Source of the DNA: Yoonia tamlensis
GTDB taxonomy: Bacteria > Pseudomonadota > Alphaproteobacteria > Rhodobacterales > Rhodobacteraceae
Assembly (NCBI RefSeq): GCF_900115105.1
Contig: NZ_FOYP01000001.1
Span: forward strand, 381,472-445,471
DNA: 64,000 bases
Reading direction: 5' to 3'
The notes beneath the pieces were generated by a model. The model worked only from the letters and a program-made list of their open reading frames with translations. It did not search any database and was not told the DNA's origin. The position numbers and the translations under genes are program-made. Numbering within the stretch: the stretch's first letter is position 1; each line of letters begins with the position of its first letter. This document shows, piece after piece, positions 35,892 to 45,424 of the stretch.

Positions 35892-37994
35892 TTAACGCGT
35901 GAACGCCTCTTTGTTGCCTGCATCGACGTTGATGATGTTGCCAGTCGACTTTGCCGACAGATCGGAGGCAAGGAAATAGGCAGCTTCGGCGATATCCTCG
36001 GGCAGGACCGAACGTTTGAGCATCGAGCGTTCACGGTACATTTCTTCGAGCCCGTCTTTGTCGGTGCCATAGGTGCCAGCCCGCTGGTCAAGCCATTCGC
36101 CCTGCCAGATCTTTGACCCCTTCAGGACCGCATCCGGATTAACCACATTTACGCGCACGCCAATCGGCGCACCTTCAAGCGCCAGACACCGTGCGAGGTG
36201 GATTTCAGAGGCTTTGGCCGTGCAGTAGGCGGAAGCATTGGGTGACGCGGCAAGGCCATTCTTGGAAGCCACAAACACAACAGCCCCGCCCATGTCCTGT
36301 ACCTTGAACAGCTTGAACGCTTCGCGGCTTACAAGGAAATAGCCGGTTGAAAGGATGGCCATATTTTTGTTCCACAGATCAAGCGTTGTTTCCGCGATCG
36401 GGGCGGAACTGGCGATGCCTGCATTGCTGACCAGAATATCGATGCCGCCAAATTCGGCCGCGATGGCGCTATAGGCTTCGGCTACGGCGACCTCGTCGGT
36501 GACGTTCATGTTGATCGTGCGCACGACATCGGCCGAGTATTTGCCGCTTAGCCCTTCAAATGTCTCGGCCAATGCCGCGTCGTCAATATCAGCCAACATC
36601 ACGCAGGCACCTTCGCGCAGGTACCGGTCCGCAGTCGCTGCGCCGATCCCGCCAGCGCCACCCGTGACCAATGCCACGCGACCCGCCAAAGATTTCGGCG
36701 CAGGCATGCGTTGCAGCTTTGCCTCCTCGAGCAACCAATATTCGATATCAAATGCTTCTTGTTCGGGCAGGCCCTGATATTCGGACACCGCATCCGCACC
36801 GCGCATCACGTTGATTGCGTTGACATAGAATTCGCCGGAAATCCGCGCGGTTGCCTTGTCTTTGGCAAATGTGATCATACCGACACCAGGGACAAGGTAG
36901 ACCACCGCATTGGGGTCGCGGATGGCGGGGCTGTCGTCACGCTTGCAGCGGTCATAATAGGCCTGATATCCGACACGGTAATCGGCAATTGCAGTGTCCA
37001 GTCCGGCAATAGTTGCATCGACATCAGGCTTGGCAGGGTCGAAATCGACGACCAGCGGACAGATTTTTGTGCGCAAGAAATGGTCGGGGCATGAGGTGCC
37101 AAGCGCCGCCAAACGTTCCATGTCTTTGGCATTCACAAATTCGAGCACCGCATCGCTGTCGGTGAAATGGCCAACCATATGCTGTTGACCCGAGACATAA
37201 CCGCGGATTGCAGGCATCAAACGGGCGGCTGTGGCGCGGCGCTCCTGCGCCGAGAGGCTCTTGTGGATCGCGCCGCCGAAAGCAGCTTTGCCATCGGTTT
37301 CGGCTTTGAACCAATCCATCGCTTTCTGGATGATCTCAAGCGTCAGCTCATAGCAGTCCTTTGCGTCGTCTGCCCATGTGAACAAGCCGTGGCTTTCAAG
37401 CACAACGCCCTTGGCATCCGGGTTTTTGGCGCAGAAATCCGACAGCCAGAGCCCCAGTTCATATCCCGGCTTTTTCCACGGCAACCAGCCGATGCTGTCG
37501 CCGAAAATCTGCTGTGTCAGTGCTTTGCTGTCTTTGGCCGCCGCAATCGCAATAATCGCATCCGGGTGCATGTGGTCGACATGCTTTTTCGGCACATAGG
37601 CATGCAACGGCGTATCAATAGACGCCGCGCGCGGGTTCAGGTTGAATGTGCAATGGGGCAGGTGGCCTACCATTTCATCTTCAAATTCGACGCCTCTGTA
37701 GATGCCGCGCAGTGCATTCAGCTTGTCCATATAAAGCGTCGAAAACCCGTCCATCTTGATCGAACCGACATCGCCGCCAGAGCCCTTGACCCAAAGCACT
37801 TCAACCATGTCACCGGTCAGCGGGTCTTTTTCCATCACCTTGGCCGAAGTGTTGCCACCACCGTAGTTGGTGATTCGCTTGTCCGAACCCAGAAGATTCG
37901 AACGATACAGCAGCTTTTCAGGCTCGCTCATCTTAGCGGCTTTGGATTCATTCCATTTGTTTTCAAGGCTTTGGCTGTTTTGAGAAGCTGTCAT
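35892..37994 (-). CDS. rhaD: Bifunctional rhamnulose-1-phosphate aldolase/L-lactaldehyde dehydrogenase
   Basis: 700 residues in two domains. Residues about 30-420 are a class II aldolase (YGGGNTSAKVMEKDPLTG, HVDHMHPDAIIAIAAAKD), residues about 435-700 a classical SDR (LVTGGAGGIGAATADRYL, NAGIASSAP, YCTAKASEIHLARC). The protein cleaves rhamnulose-1-phosphate to DHAP and L-lactaldehyde and oxidises the latter. Divergent from the DeoR regulator. Usual length for the family. Confidence 0.95.
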   Translation of the reverse strand: MTASQNSQSLENKWNESKAAKMSEPEKLLYRSNLLGSDKRITNYGGGNTSAKVMEKDPLTGDMVEVLWVKGSGGDVGSIKMDGFSTLYMDKLNALRGIYRGVEFEDEMVGHLPHCTFNLNPRAASIDTPLHAYVPKKHVDHMHPDAIIAIAAAKDSKALTQQIFGDSIGWLPWKKPGYELGLWLSDFCAKNPDAKGVVLESHGLFTWADDAKDCYELTLEIIQKAMDWFKAETDGKAAFGGAIHKSLSAQERRATAARLMPAIRGYVSGQQHMVGHFTDSDAVLEFVNAKDMERLAALGTSCPDHFLRTKICPLVVDFDPAKPDVDATIAGLDTAIADYRVGYQAYYDRCKRDDSPAIRDPNAVVYLVPGVGMITFAKDKATARISGEFYVNAINVMRGADAVSEYQGLPEQEAFDIEYWLLEEAKLQRMPAPKSLAGRVALVTGGAGGIGAATADRYLREGACVMLADIDDAALAETFEGLSGKYSADVVRTINMNVTDEVAVAEAYSAIAAEFGGIDILVSNAGIASSAPIAETTLDLWNKNMAILSTGYFLVSREAFKLFKVQDMGGAVVFVASKNGLAASPNASAYCTAKASEIHLARCLALEGAPIGVRVNVVNPDAVLKGSKIWQGEWLDQRAGTYGTDKDGLEEMYRERSMLKRSVLPEDIAEAAYFLASDLSAKSTGNIINVDAGNKEAFTR

Positions 37995-38081
37995 GTGTGT
38001 CTCCGTGGACGGCGGGTTATGTCTAACTATTCGAAATCAAGGTGACGGGAATGCGCGTTCAAGTCAATCAATATCAATCAC

Positions 38082-38114
38082 AAACGATCATGCTGCGGTG
38101 CAGAATGATCGTTT
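38082..38114. promoter_or_regulatory. Candidate rhamnose operator (perfect 10-bp inverted repeat)
   Basis: AAACGATCAT and ATGATCGTTT, 13 bases apart, lie midway between divergent rhaD and rhaR. A near-palindrome CAATTAATGATTG follows at about 38119. DeoR-type regulators bind such inverted repeats; the regulator encoded next to it is the natural candidate. Confidence 0.6.
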
Positions 38115-38181
38115 ATGACAATTAATGATTGACAAACTGTCGCGATTCGCGCCACCTTCTGTCCAATCAAAGGGGTTTCCC

Positions 38182-38994
38182 ATGCACGAAAACGACCGCC
38201 ACCGCGTCATTCTTTCAGCCGTACAAGACCGGTCACTTGTGACTGTGATCGACCTATGTGCGCTGACCGGCGCATCAGAGGCGACTGTGCGACGCGACAT
38301 CAGCACGCTTGATAAACAAAAACGCCTGCGCCGTGTGCGTGGCGGCGCCGAAGCCATCACATCAAAGCCGTTTGTCGGTCTTGCCGGACGTCCGTTTTCG
38401 GTCAATGAAACGATGCATATTGCGGAAAAGCAGGCGATTGCCGCAGCCGCAGTGGAACTGTGCGATGAGGGCGAACCCATCATTATCAATGGTGGCACAA
38501 CGACATTTCAGATGGTGCACCCGCTGGCGTCACGCCGGATGCAGGTTTTCACAAACTCGTTCCCGATTGCGGAGCATTTGCTGAAAAACACCCAAAACAC
38601 CGTGATGCTGTCGGGTGGCATAATCTACCGCGAACAAAATATCATTCTGTCGCCGTTTGAAAACGACGTGACCCGCAATTTCTATGCCAAACGCATGTTC
38701 ATGGGCGCCCAAGGCATCGGGCCTTTGGGGTTGATGGAAGGCGACCCGTTGCTGATCCAGGCCGAACAAAAGCTGATCGGGCAAGCCGAAGAACTGATCG
38801 TACTTGTCGACAGCAGCAAATTCGAAAACCGTTCGAGCCTTGTGCTGTGTCCGCTTGAACGGATTGACACAATCATCACCGATGACCGCATCGATGACCG
38901 CACGGCGGCCATGCTGGAATCGGCAGATGTGACACTGATCGTGGTGCCTGCGGGTGCCGCGCAGAAAGAGGGGGTGGCGAAACCGCCAGCCTGA
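38182..38994 (+). CDS. rhaR: DeoR family regulator of rhamnose genes
   Basis: 270 residues: N-terminal helix-turn-helix (VIDLCALTGASEATVRRDIS then LDKQKRLRRVRGGAE) and a DeoR C-terminal sugar-phosphate sensor domain (DEGEPIIINGGTTTFQM, KRMFMGAQGIGPLGL). Start at 38182 behind AAAGGGG. Probable repressor; the effector is likely a rhamnulose phosphate by analogy with the family. Confidence 0.9.
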   Translation: MHENDRHRVILSAVQDRSLVTVIDLCALTGASEATVRRDISTLDKQKRLRRVRGGAEAITSKPFVGLAGRPFSVNETMHIAEKQAIAAAAVELCDEGEPIIINGGTTTFQMVHPLASRRMQVFTNSFPIAEHLLKNTQNTVMLSGGIIYREQNIILSPFENDVTRNFYAKRMFMGAQGIGPLGLMEGDPLLIQAEQKLIGQAEELIVLVDSSKFENRSSLVLCPLERIDTIITDDRIDDRTAAMLESADVTLIVVPAGAAQKEGVAKPPA

Positions 38995-39019
38995 TTGAAA
39001 CCACTCCAGGGAGGAAACC

Positions 39020-40015
39020 ATGAGTGTATTGAAGAAACTAGCGGCAACAGCTGCAATGGCCACCGCAATGATGGCAACACCGGCATTCGCACAAGACGAC
39101 GTGCGTATCGCGCTTGTCGTCAAAGCGCTTGGCATCGGCTTTTTTGAAGCTGCCGCTGAAGGTGCCCAAGAAGCCGCTGCCGAGCTGGGCAATGTCGAGA
39201 TCATCTATACCGGTCCAACCGATACTACAGCCGAAGGCCAGATCGAAGTTATCAACGCCTTGATCGCGCAAAATGTTGATGCGATTGCGATTTCTTCCAA
39301 TGACACTGATGCATTGGTGCCTGCCCTGCAACGCGCCATGCAGCGCGGTATCACGGTAATCAGCTGGGATTCCGGCGTTGCCCCCGAAGGCCGCCAATTG
39401 CACCTGAACCCGTCATCCAACCCGCTGATCGGTAATATGATCATCAAACTGGCGGCTGATCACCTGCCAGACGGCGGCGAAGTGGCCCTGCTTTCCGCGA
39501 CAACCACATCGACCAACCAGAATATCTGGATCGATGAAATGATGGCCGTGATGGGCGACTATCCAGGCATCGAAGTGGTTGCGACCGTCTACGGTGACGA
39601 TCTTGCCGACAAATCCTACCGCGAGGCCACCGGCCTGATGCAGTCCTACCCTGATCTGGATGCGATCATTGCCCCGACATCTGTCGGGATTGTGGCCGCC
39701 GCTCAGGCAGTTGTGGACGCAGGTAAAGTAGGTCAGGTAAACGTTACCGGCCTTGGTCTTCCGTCTGAAATGGCTGGCGCGATTGAATCCGGCGCATCGC
39801 AGTCATTCGCGATCTGGAACCCGATCGATCTGGGTTATTCCGCGACAATGCTGGCCTATGAATTGAGCCAGAACGGCGCTGTGGCTGAAGCCGGTGCCGA
39901 AATCCCGATGGGCCGCATGGGCAGCCTGACACTGGACGAAAACAACGAAGGCGCGATGGCTGATCCGTTTGTTTACGACGCCAGCAACATCGACCAGTTC
40001 AAGTCGATCTTCTAA
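39020..40015 (+). CDS. rhaS: Rhamnose ABC transporter substrate-binding protein
   Basis: 331 residues with a signal peptide (TAAMATAMMATPAFA/Q) and a periplasmic-binding-protein type 1 fold of the ribose group (RIALVVKALGIGFFEAAAEG, DAIAISSNDTDALVPALQRA, GITVISWDSGVAPEGRQLHL). Ligand L-rhamnose follows from the operon: regulator, binding protein, ATPase, two permeases, mutarotase, kinase. A strong hairpin follows it. Confidence 0.92.
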   Translation: MSVLKKLAATAAMATAMMATPAFAQDDVRIALVVKALGIGFFEAAAEGAQEAAAELGNVEIIYTGPTDTTAEGQIEVINALIAQNVDAIAISSNDTDALVPALQRAMQRGITVISWDSGVAPEGRQLHLNPSSNPLIGNMIIKLAADHLPDGGEVALLSATTTSTNQNIWIDEMMAVMGDYPGIEVVATVYGDDLADKSYREATGLMQSYPDLDAIIAPTSVGIVAAAQAVVDAGKVGQVNVTGLGLPSEMAGAIESGASQSFAIWNPIDLGYSATMLAYELSQNGAVAEAGAEIPMGRMGSLTLDENNEGAMADPFVYDASNIDQFKSIF

Positions 40016-40029
40016 GACGTCTCCCCCCC

Positions 40030-40063
40030 GTCTGGCCCGCCCGTCTTCGACGTCGGGCCAGAC
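40030..40063 (+). terminator. Stem-loop between rhaS and rhaT
   Basis: GTCTGGCCCG and CGGGCCAGAC form a perfect 10-bp stem around a 14-base loop. No T-run follows. In binding-protein-dependent transport operons such structures stabilise the upstream mRNA and lower expression of the genes after it. Confidence 0.7.
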
Positions 40064-40093
40064 ACCCCCAGCTTATCCAAAGTGAGAAACCGG

Positions 40094-41641
40094 ATGACGA
40101 CGCGAACCGCAGCTTCCACTTCGCCAAACGATACCCCCATTGTGTCCATGGACATGATCACCAAGACCTTTCCCGGCGTGAAGGCGCTTGATCAGGTCAA
40201 GCTTGATCTTTACCCCGGCCAGGTGACGGCGCTTGTTGGTGAAAACGGTGCGGGCAAGTCTACGACCGTCAAGATCCTGACAGGTATTTATGTGCCTGAC
40301 GGCGGCACGATCCGCATCAATGGCGACGCGATTGCCTTTGCAAGCCCCAACGAGGCGGCCGCCGCCGGTATCACCGCGATCCATCAGGAAACTGTGCTAT
40401 TCGACGAACTATCCGTTGCCGAAAACATCTATATCGGTCACGCCCCGCGCACGCGGTTCGGCCTGATCGACAAGGCCGCTATGCACCGCGCCGCAACAAA
40501 GTTGCTGGACGATATCGGCGCGCCGTTCAGTGCGCATACCCCGTTGCGCGACCTTGGTATTGCCAACAAACACCTTGTTGCGATTGCGCGCGCCCTTTCG
40601 GTTGATGCGCGCGTTGTGATCATGGACGAACCCACCGCAGCGCTGTCCCACAAAGAAATCGAAGAGCTTTATGCGCTTGTCGAGACGCTCAAATCCCAAG
40701 GCAAGGCGATTTTGTTTATCAGTCATAAGTTCGATGAAATTTTCCGCATTGCCGACCGCTATACCGTGTTCCGCGATGGTGCATTTGTCGGCGATGGCAA
40801 GATTGCCGATATTTCCGAAGGTGACCTTGTCAAGATGATGGTCGGGCGATCTGTCGACCAGATTTTCCCGACGCGCAGCCATGATGTTGGCGAAGAAGTT
40901 CTCAAGATTGTTGGATATGACCACCCGACCGAATTTGCCGATATCAATTTTACGCTGAACCGCGGTGAAATTCTCGGGTTTTACGGGCTTGTCGGCGCGG
41001 GCCGGTCCGAATTCATGCAAGCCCTGTTCGGGATCACAAAACCCGCTAAGGGGGTGTGCCGGATCAACGGGGATATCAAGGTGATCCGCTCGCCCGCTGA
41101 TGCGGTGGGCAACGGGATTGTCTATGTGCCCGAAGATAGGGGCAAACAGGGCGCGATTATCGGTTTGCCGATCTTCCAGAATATCACCCTGCCTTCGCTT
41201 GGAAAAACCTCGCGCAACGGGTTTTTGAAGCTTGCCGAGGAATTCAAACTGGCGCGCGAATATTCGCAGCGGCTTGATCTGCGCGCAGCCTCGCTTGATC
41301 AGGATGTTGGCAACCTGTCGGGCGGCAATCAGCAAAAGGTCGTGATTGCAAAATGGCTGGCGACCCTGCCGCAGGTGATCATCCTAGATGAACCCACCAA
41401 AGGCATTGATATCGGGTCCAAAGCCGCGGTGCATGAATTTATGGCGGAACTGGCGGCGCAGGGTCTGTCTGTGATCATGGTCAGTTCCGAAATTCCCGAA
41501 GTCATCGGCATGTCCGACCGCGTAATTGTCATGCGCGACGGGCGCATTGCCGCGGAACTTGCGGGGGATGATCTGACGCCCGAAACGCTGGTGCGCCATG
41601 CCGCCGGAATCTCTACACCAACCAAAGGGGCCGCAGCATGA
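40094..41641 (+). CDS. rhaT: Rhamnose ABC transporter ATP-binding protein (two ABC domains)
   Basis: 515 residues with two ABC halves. Half 1: Walker A GENGAGKSTTVKILTG, Walker B VIMDEPTAALS. Half 2: signature LSGGNQQKVVIAKWLA, Walker B IILDEPTKGIDIGSKAA. The RbsA-type duplicated ATPase. Start set at ATG 40094; an in-frame GTG at 40082 is an alternative. Confidence 0.93.
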   Translation: MTTRTAASTSPNDTPIVSMDMITKTFPGVKALDQVKLDLYPGQVTALVGENGAGKSTTVKILTGIYVPDGGTIRINGDAIAFASPNEAAAAGITAIHQETVLFDELSVAENIYIGHAPRTRFGLIDKAAMHRAATKLLDDIGAPFSAHTPLRDLGIANKHLVAIARALSVDARVVIMDEPTAALSHKEIEELYALVETLKSQGKAILFISHKFDEIFRIADRYTVFRDGAFVGDGKIADISEGDLVKMMVGRSVDQIFPTRSHDVGEEVLKIVGYDHPTEFADINFTLNRGEILGFYGLVGAGRSEFMQALFGITKPAKGVCRINGDIKVIRSPADAVGNGIVYVPEDRGKQGAIIGLPIFQNITLPSLGKTSRNGFLKLAEEFKLAREYSQRLDLRAASLDQDVGNLSGGNQQKVVIAKWLATLPQVIILDEPTKGIDIGSKAAVHEFMAELAAQGLSVIMVSSEIPEVIGMSDRVIVMRDGRIAAELAGDDLTPETLVRHAAGISTPTKGAAA

Positions 41642-42618
41642 CCCGATTTATCCCACTACGCGAAGCGATTTTGGCGGGGGCTATTTTCGCGCTTTTGATG
41701 ATGATTGCCACGCGGTTTGCGGGCTTTGTTGCGCCGTCAAATCTTGCCAATGTGTTCAATGACACGGCCCCGCTGATCATTCTGGCGCTTGGCCAGATGG
41801 TCGTAATCCTGACCCGCTGCATTGATTTGTCGGTGGCTGCGAACCTTGCGCTTACCGGCATGGCTGTTGCGATGATCAATGTTGCGATGCCGGGTCTGCC
41901 AATCCCTGTCATTCTTGCCATTGCGATCACGCTTGGCGCGATCATGGGTGCGATCAACGGCATTCTGGTGTGGAAGCTCGCCATTCCGCCGATTGTGGTG
42001 ACGCTTGGCACAATGACCATCTTTCGCGGTATCATCTTTCTGATTTCGGACGGGAAATGGGTCAACGCGCATGAAATGTCGCCTGCATTTACTGGCTTCG
42101 CGCGTACCGTGTTGCTGGGTCTGCCGGTTCTGTCGTGGATCGCCATTTTGACGGTGGTCATCTTTGGGATCATGATGGCACGCACCCCGTTCGGGCGGTC
42201 CATCTTTGCTGTGGGCGGCAATCCGCATGCGGCGGTCTATACCGGCATCAATGTCGGCAAGACGCAGTTCTGGGCTTTTGTGGTCTCGGGCGCGCTGGCG
42301 GGCCTTACCGGTTATTTGTGGGTTGCGCGCTATGCCGTAGCCTATGTCGATATTGCGGGCGGATTCGAGCTTGAAGTCGTTGCGGCCTGTGTCATTGGCG
42401 GGATTTCGATTGCAGGCGGGATCGGGTCGGTTGGCGGCGCGGTACTTGGCGCGCTATTTCTTGGCGTCGTCAAGAATGCGCTTCCGGTGGTGAATATCTC
42501 GCCGTTCTGGCAGCTTGCGATTTCCGGCAGCGCGATCTTGATTGCGGTTGCGTTTAACGCCCGCTCGGGCCGCACAAAGGGCCGTATCATTCTTAAATCA
42601 GCGGAGACCGCGCAATGA
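41638..42618 (+). CDS. rhaP: Rhamnose ABC transporter permease 1
   Basis: 326 residues, about 10 membrane helices, RbsC-type permease fold (IILALGQMVVILTRCIDLSVAA, GAIMGAINGILVWKLAIPPIV, GAIFAVGGN-like FAVGGNPHAAVYTGINVGKTQ). ATGA overlap with rhaT. Forms the channel with RhaQ. Confidence 0.92.
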   Translation: MTRFIPLREAILAGAIFALLMMIATRFAGFVAPSNLANVFNDTAPLIILALGQMVVILTRCIDLSVAANLALTGMAVAMINVAMPGLPIPVILAIAITLGAIMGAINGILVWKLAIPPIVVTLGTMTIFRGIIFLISDGKWVNAHEMSPAFTGFARTVLLGLPVLSWIAILTVVIFGIMMARTPFGRSIFAVGGNPHAAVYTGINVGKTQFWAFVVSGALAGLTGYLWVARYAVAYVDIAGGFELEVVAACVIGGISIAGGIGSVGGAVLGALFLGVVKNALPVVNISPFWQLAISGSAILIAVAFNARSGRTKGRIILKSAETAQ

Positions 42619-43616
42619 CGGATACAGTCCAAACCCGCCACGTCCCTGACCGTTTGCAAGGCCGCGCGGCGCGTCTTCTCAAAAGCTGGGAAGCATTGCT
42701 GCTTGGCGTTGCTATCGCGATCTTTGTGATCAACAGCTTTGCCTCGCCCTACTTCCTGAGCGCATGGAACCTGAGCGACGCGACCTTCAACTTTACCGAA
42801 AAAGCGATGATCGCCTTTGCAATGGCACTGCTGATCATATCGGGCGAAATCGATCTTTCGGTTGCCTCGATAATCGCGCTTGCCAGTACTGCGATGGGGC
42901 TTGCGGTGCAACACGGGGCAGGGACGCCGGAACTGGTGGTAATCGGCCTGACGGTTGGCCTGCTTTGCGGCGCGTTCAACGGGTTTTTCGTGACAGTTCT
43001 TGGGCTGCCATCCATCGTTGTCACCATCGGCACCATGAGCCTGTTTCGCGGGATCAGCTATATCATTCTCGGGGATGATGCGTTTCGGGGCTATCCAGCC
43101 AGCTTTGCGTGGTTCGGGCAGGGGTATATTTACTGGGTCTTTACGGTTGAAATGCTGTTCTTTGTGGTCATCGCACTGGTCTATGGCGTGTTGCTGCACA
43201 AAACCAACTTCGGGCGCGCCGTTTACGCGATTGGCAACAACCCGACCGGCGCGTTGTTCAGCGGTATCCGCGTGGCGCGGGTCAAGTTCATCTTGTTCCT
43301 GCTCACGGGGGTGATGTCCGGAATTGCGGCGATTTGCCTGACCTCGCGGCTTGGATCGACGCGCCCCAGCATCGCAACCGGAATGGAGCTTGAGGTTGTG
43401 ACGATGGTTGTTCTTGGCGGGGTGAATATACTTGGTGGGTCTGGAACAATCCCGGGAGTGGTGATTGCGGCCTTTGTGATGGGGCTTGTGACCTTTGGCT
43501 TTGGCCTGCTTAACGTGCCGGGGATTGTGATGTCGATCTTTATCGGTTTGCTGCTGATCGGGGTGATCGCACTGCCGCGCCTTTGGGCAATGGTCGCTGC
43601 AAGGCGCAAATCATGA
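42615..43616 (+). CDS. rhaQ: Rhamnose ABC transporter permease 2
   Basis: 333 residues, about 10 membrane helices ([60 protein letters not shown]). Overlaps rhaP by four bases and rhaM by four. RbsC family. Two different permeases per operon is normal for rhamnose transporters of Rhizobium. Confidence 0.92.
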   Translation: MTDTVQTRHVPDRLQGRAARLLKSWEALLLGVAIAIFVINSFASPYFLSAWNLSDATFNFTEKAMIAFAMALLIISGEIDLSVASIIALASTAMGLAVQHGAGTPELVVIGLTVGLLCGAFNGFFVTVLGLPSIVVTIGTMSLFRGISYIILGDDAFRGYPASFAWFGQGYIYWVFTVEMLFFVVIALVYGVLLHKTNFGRAVYAIGNNPTGALFSGIRVARVKFILFLLTGVMSGIAAICLTSRLGSTRPSIATGMELEVVTMVVLGGVNILGGSGTIPGVVIAAFVMGLVTFGFGLLNVPGIVMSIFIGLLLIGVIALPRLWAMVAARRKS

Positions 43617-43930
43617 CCGGCCGCTACGTTTTCCGCATGACCCTTAACGACGGCATGGTGGATGAATACAAGCGCCGCCACGATGCGATCTGGCCCGAAC
43701 TTGTGGACCTTTTGCACGCTGCCGGCATCAGCGACTATTCGATCCATCTTGACGCAGAAACCGGACATCTGATCGGGGTGCTTTGCCGGACGGATGGGCA
43801 TCAGATGGATGATCTGCCAAACCATCCGGTCATGCAAAAATGGTGGGCATACATGGCCGATATCATGGAAACCATGCCCAATAACGAACCGGTTGCAGTG
43901 GCGCTCAGCCCGCTGTTCCACATGCCATGA
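43613..43930 (+). CDS. rhaM: L-rhamnose mutarotase
   Basis: 105 residues starting [20 protein letters not shown]; conserved [20 protein letters not shown] and [16 protein letters not shown] and WWAYMADIM are the RhaM/RhaU pattern, with His in RHDAIWPE as the catalytic residue by family. It interconverts the anomers of L-rhamnose for the isomerase. The name rhaU is used in Rhizobium. Confidence 0.93.
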   Translation: MTGRYVFRMTLNDGMVDEYKRRHDAIWPELVDLLHAAGISDYSIHLDAETGHLIGVLCRTDGHQMDDLPNHPVMQKWWAYMADIMETMPNNEPVAVALSPLFHMP

Positions 43931-45318
43931 ACGCGCCAAAACATATCGCCGTGATCGACATCGGCAAGACCAACGCCAAGCTGGCACTGGTTGATCTAGG
44001 CACGCTGTCCGAGATTGCTGTCGTCACGCGGCCCAATGTTGTGCTGCAGGGGCCGCCTTGGCCGCACTATGATGTCGAAGGGCATTGGGTGTTCTTGCTG
44101 GACGCGTTGGGACAGTTCCACCGCGACCATGGCGTTGATGCGATTTCGATAACGACCCACGGCGCCTGTGCCGCATTGCTTGATTACACGGGCGCGCTGG
44201 CCGCACCGGTTCTGGATTACGAACACCGCTATCCCGCCGATGTTGTTGCCCGCTATGACGCGATAAGGCCGGATTTTTCGCAAACCGGCTCTCCGAGGCT
44301 TAGTGGAGGTTTGAACATCGGCGCGCAGCTGCACTGGCAGTTTGAACAGGTTCCGTCGCTGAAGGACCGTACCGCGCAAATCGTCACCTATCCGCAATAT
44401 TGGGGACACCGTTTGACAGGAATTGCCGCAAGCGATGTGACCTCGCTCGGCTGCCACAGCGACCTTTGGAACCCGCATAAGGGAACATTTTCCGATCTTC
44501 CCGCAACGCTGGGCATAAGCGACAAAATTGCACCGGTGCGTCGCCCCAGCGACATCTTGGGGCCGATTTTGCCAGAGATAGCCGACGCCACAGGCCTTCC
44601 TCCCACAACGCCCGTTTGCGTCGGCATCCATGATTCCAACGCATCGCTTTATCCGCATGTGATTTCGCGGGACGCACCTGCCTGTGTGGTTTCGACGGGG
44701 ACATGGGTGATCGCGATGTCGTTGACGGGCGATGGCAGCGCAGCAATTCCGCCGCTTGATCCCAAGCGCGACACGCTGATCAACGTGAACGCACGCGGGC
44801 GGGCTGTTCCCAGCGCGCGGTTTATGGGCGGGCGCACGTATGAAATCATACAGGCAGGTCACCCCTATGCACCGGACAAGCACGACGTTGCCGCCGTTCT
44901 GGATCAACGCGTGATGCTTCTGCCGTCTGTCGAAACTGGGTCTGGCCCCTTTCAGGGACGCAAAATGCAATGGCGCGGCCCAGAGCCGCAATTGGGGTCA
45001 CCGGCGCGTTCGGTTGCGCTGTCGTTCTATCTTGGTTTGATGACAGGAACCTGTCTGGAACTGATCAACGGGGCAGGCCCCACGATTGTCGAAGGGCCGT
45101 TTGCGCGAAATGCAGAATTTACCGCGATGCTGCAAGCCGTCACCGGCCGGCCCGTTGTCACAAGCGCAGCCGTCACGGGAACCAGTATCGGTGCGGCCTT
45201 GCTGTTTGATCACGATCAGGCGCCGCCGAACGCAAGCACGGCAGCGCCGGTTGCGCCCGACAAATCACTGCTGGCCTACGCGGAACTTTGGAAATCATCG
45301 GTCCAAACCAAAGCCTGA
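43927..45318 (+). CDS. rhaK: Rhamnulokinase (FGGY family)
   Basis: 463 residues: ATP site [19 protein letters not shown] at the start, a mid-protein [19 protein letters not shown] block and a C-terminal [20 protein letters not shown] nucleotide-binding part. Phosphorylates L-rhamnulose at C1, which RhaD then cleaves. Overlaps rhaM by four bases; last gene of the operon. Confidence 0.9.
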   Translation: MNAPKHIAVIDIGKTNAKLALVDLGTLSEIAVVTRPNVVLQGPPWPHYDVEGHWVFLLDALGQFHRDHGVDAISITTHGACAALLDYTGALAAPVLDYEHRYPADVVARYDAIRPDFSQTGSPRLSGGLNIGAQLHWQFEQVPSLKDRTAQIVTYPQYWGHRLTGIAASDVTSLGCHSDLWNPHKGTFSDLPATLGISDKIAPVRRPSDILGPILPEIADATGLPPTTPVCVGIHDSNASLYPHVISRDAPACVVSTGTWVIAMSLTGDGSAAIPPLDPKRDTLINVNARGRAVPSARFMGGRTYEIIQAGHPYAPDKHDVAAVLDQRVMLLPSVETGSGPFQGRKMQWRGPEPQLGSPARSVALSFYLGLMTGTCLELINGAGPTIVEGPFARNAEFTAMLQAVTGRPVVTSAAVTGTSIGAALLFDHDQAPPNASTAAPVAPDKSLLAYAELWKSSVQTKA

Positions 45319-45395
45319 ACCTGCAGTACGGCCAGCGACAGAATCTGTCACCCCGTATTCGGGGCCGCCATGCGCAAGGTCCGCTTTGCGAGTAT

Positions 45396-45421
45396 CCGGG
45401 GTCAGGCCGCGCTGACCCCGG
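45396..45421. terminator. Bidirectional terminator candidate between rhaK and the OmpA-like gene
   Basis: CCGGGGTCAG-GCCGCG-CTGACCCCGG is a perfect 10-bp stem located between the ends of two convergent genes. T-runs are weak on both sides, so termination may be shared with other factors. Confidence 0.65.
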
Positions 45422-45424
45422 TTA

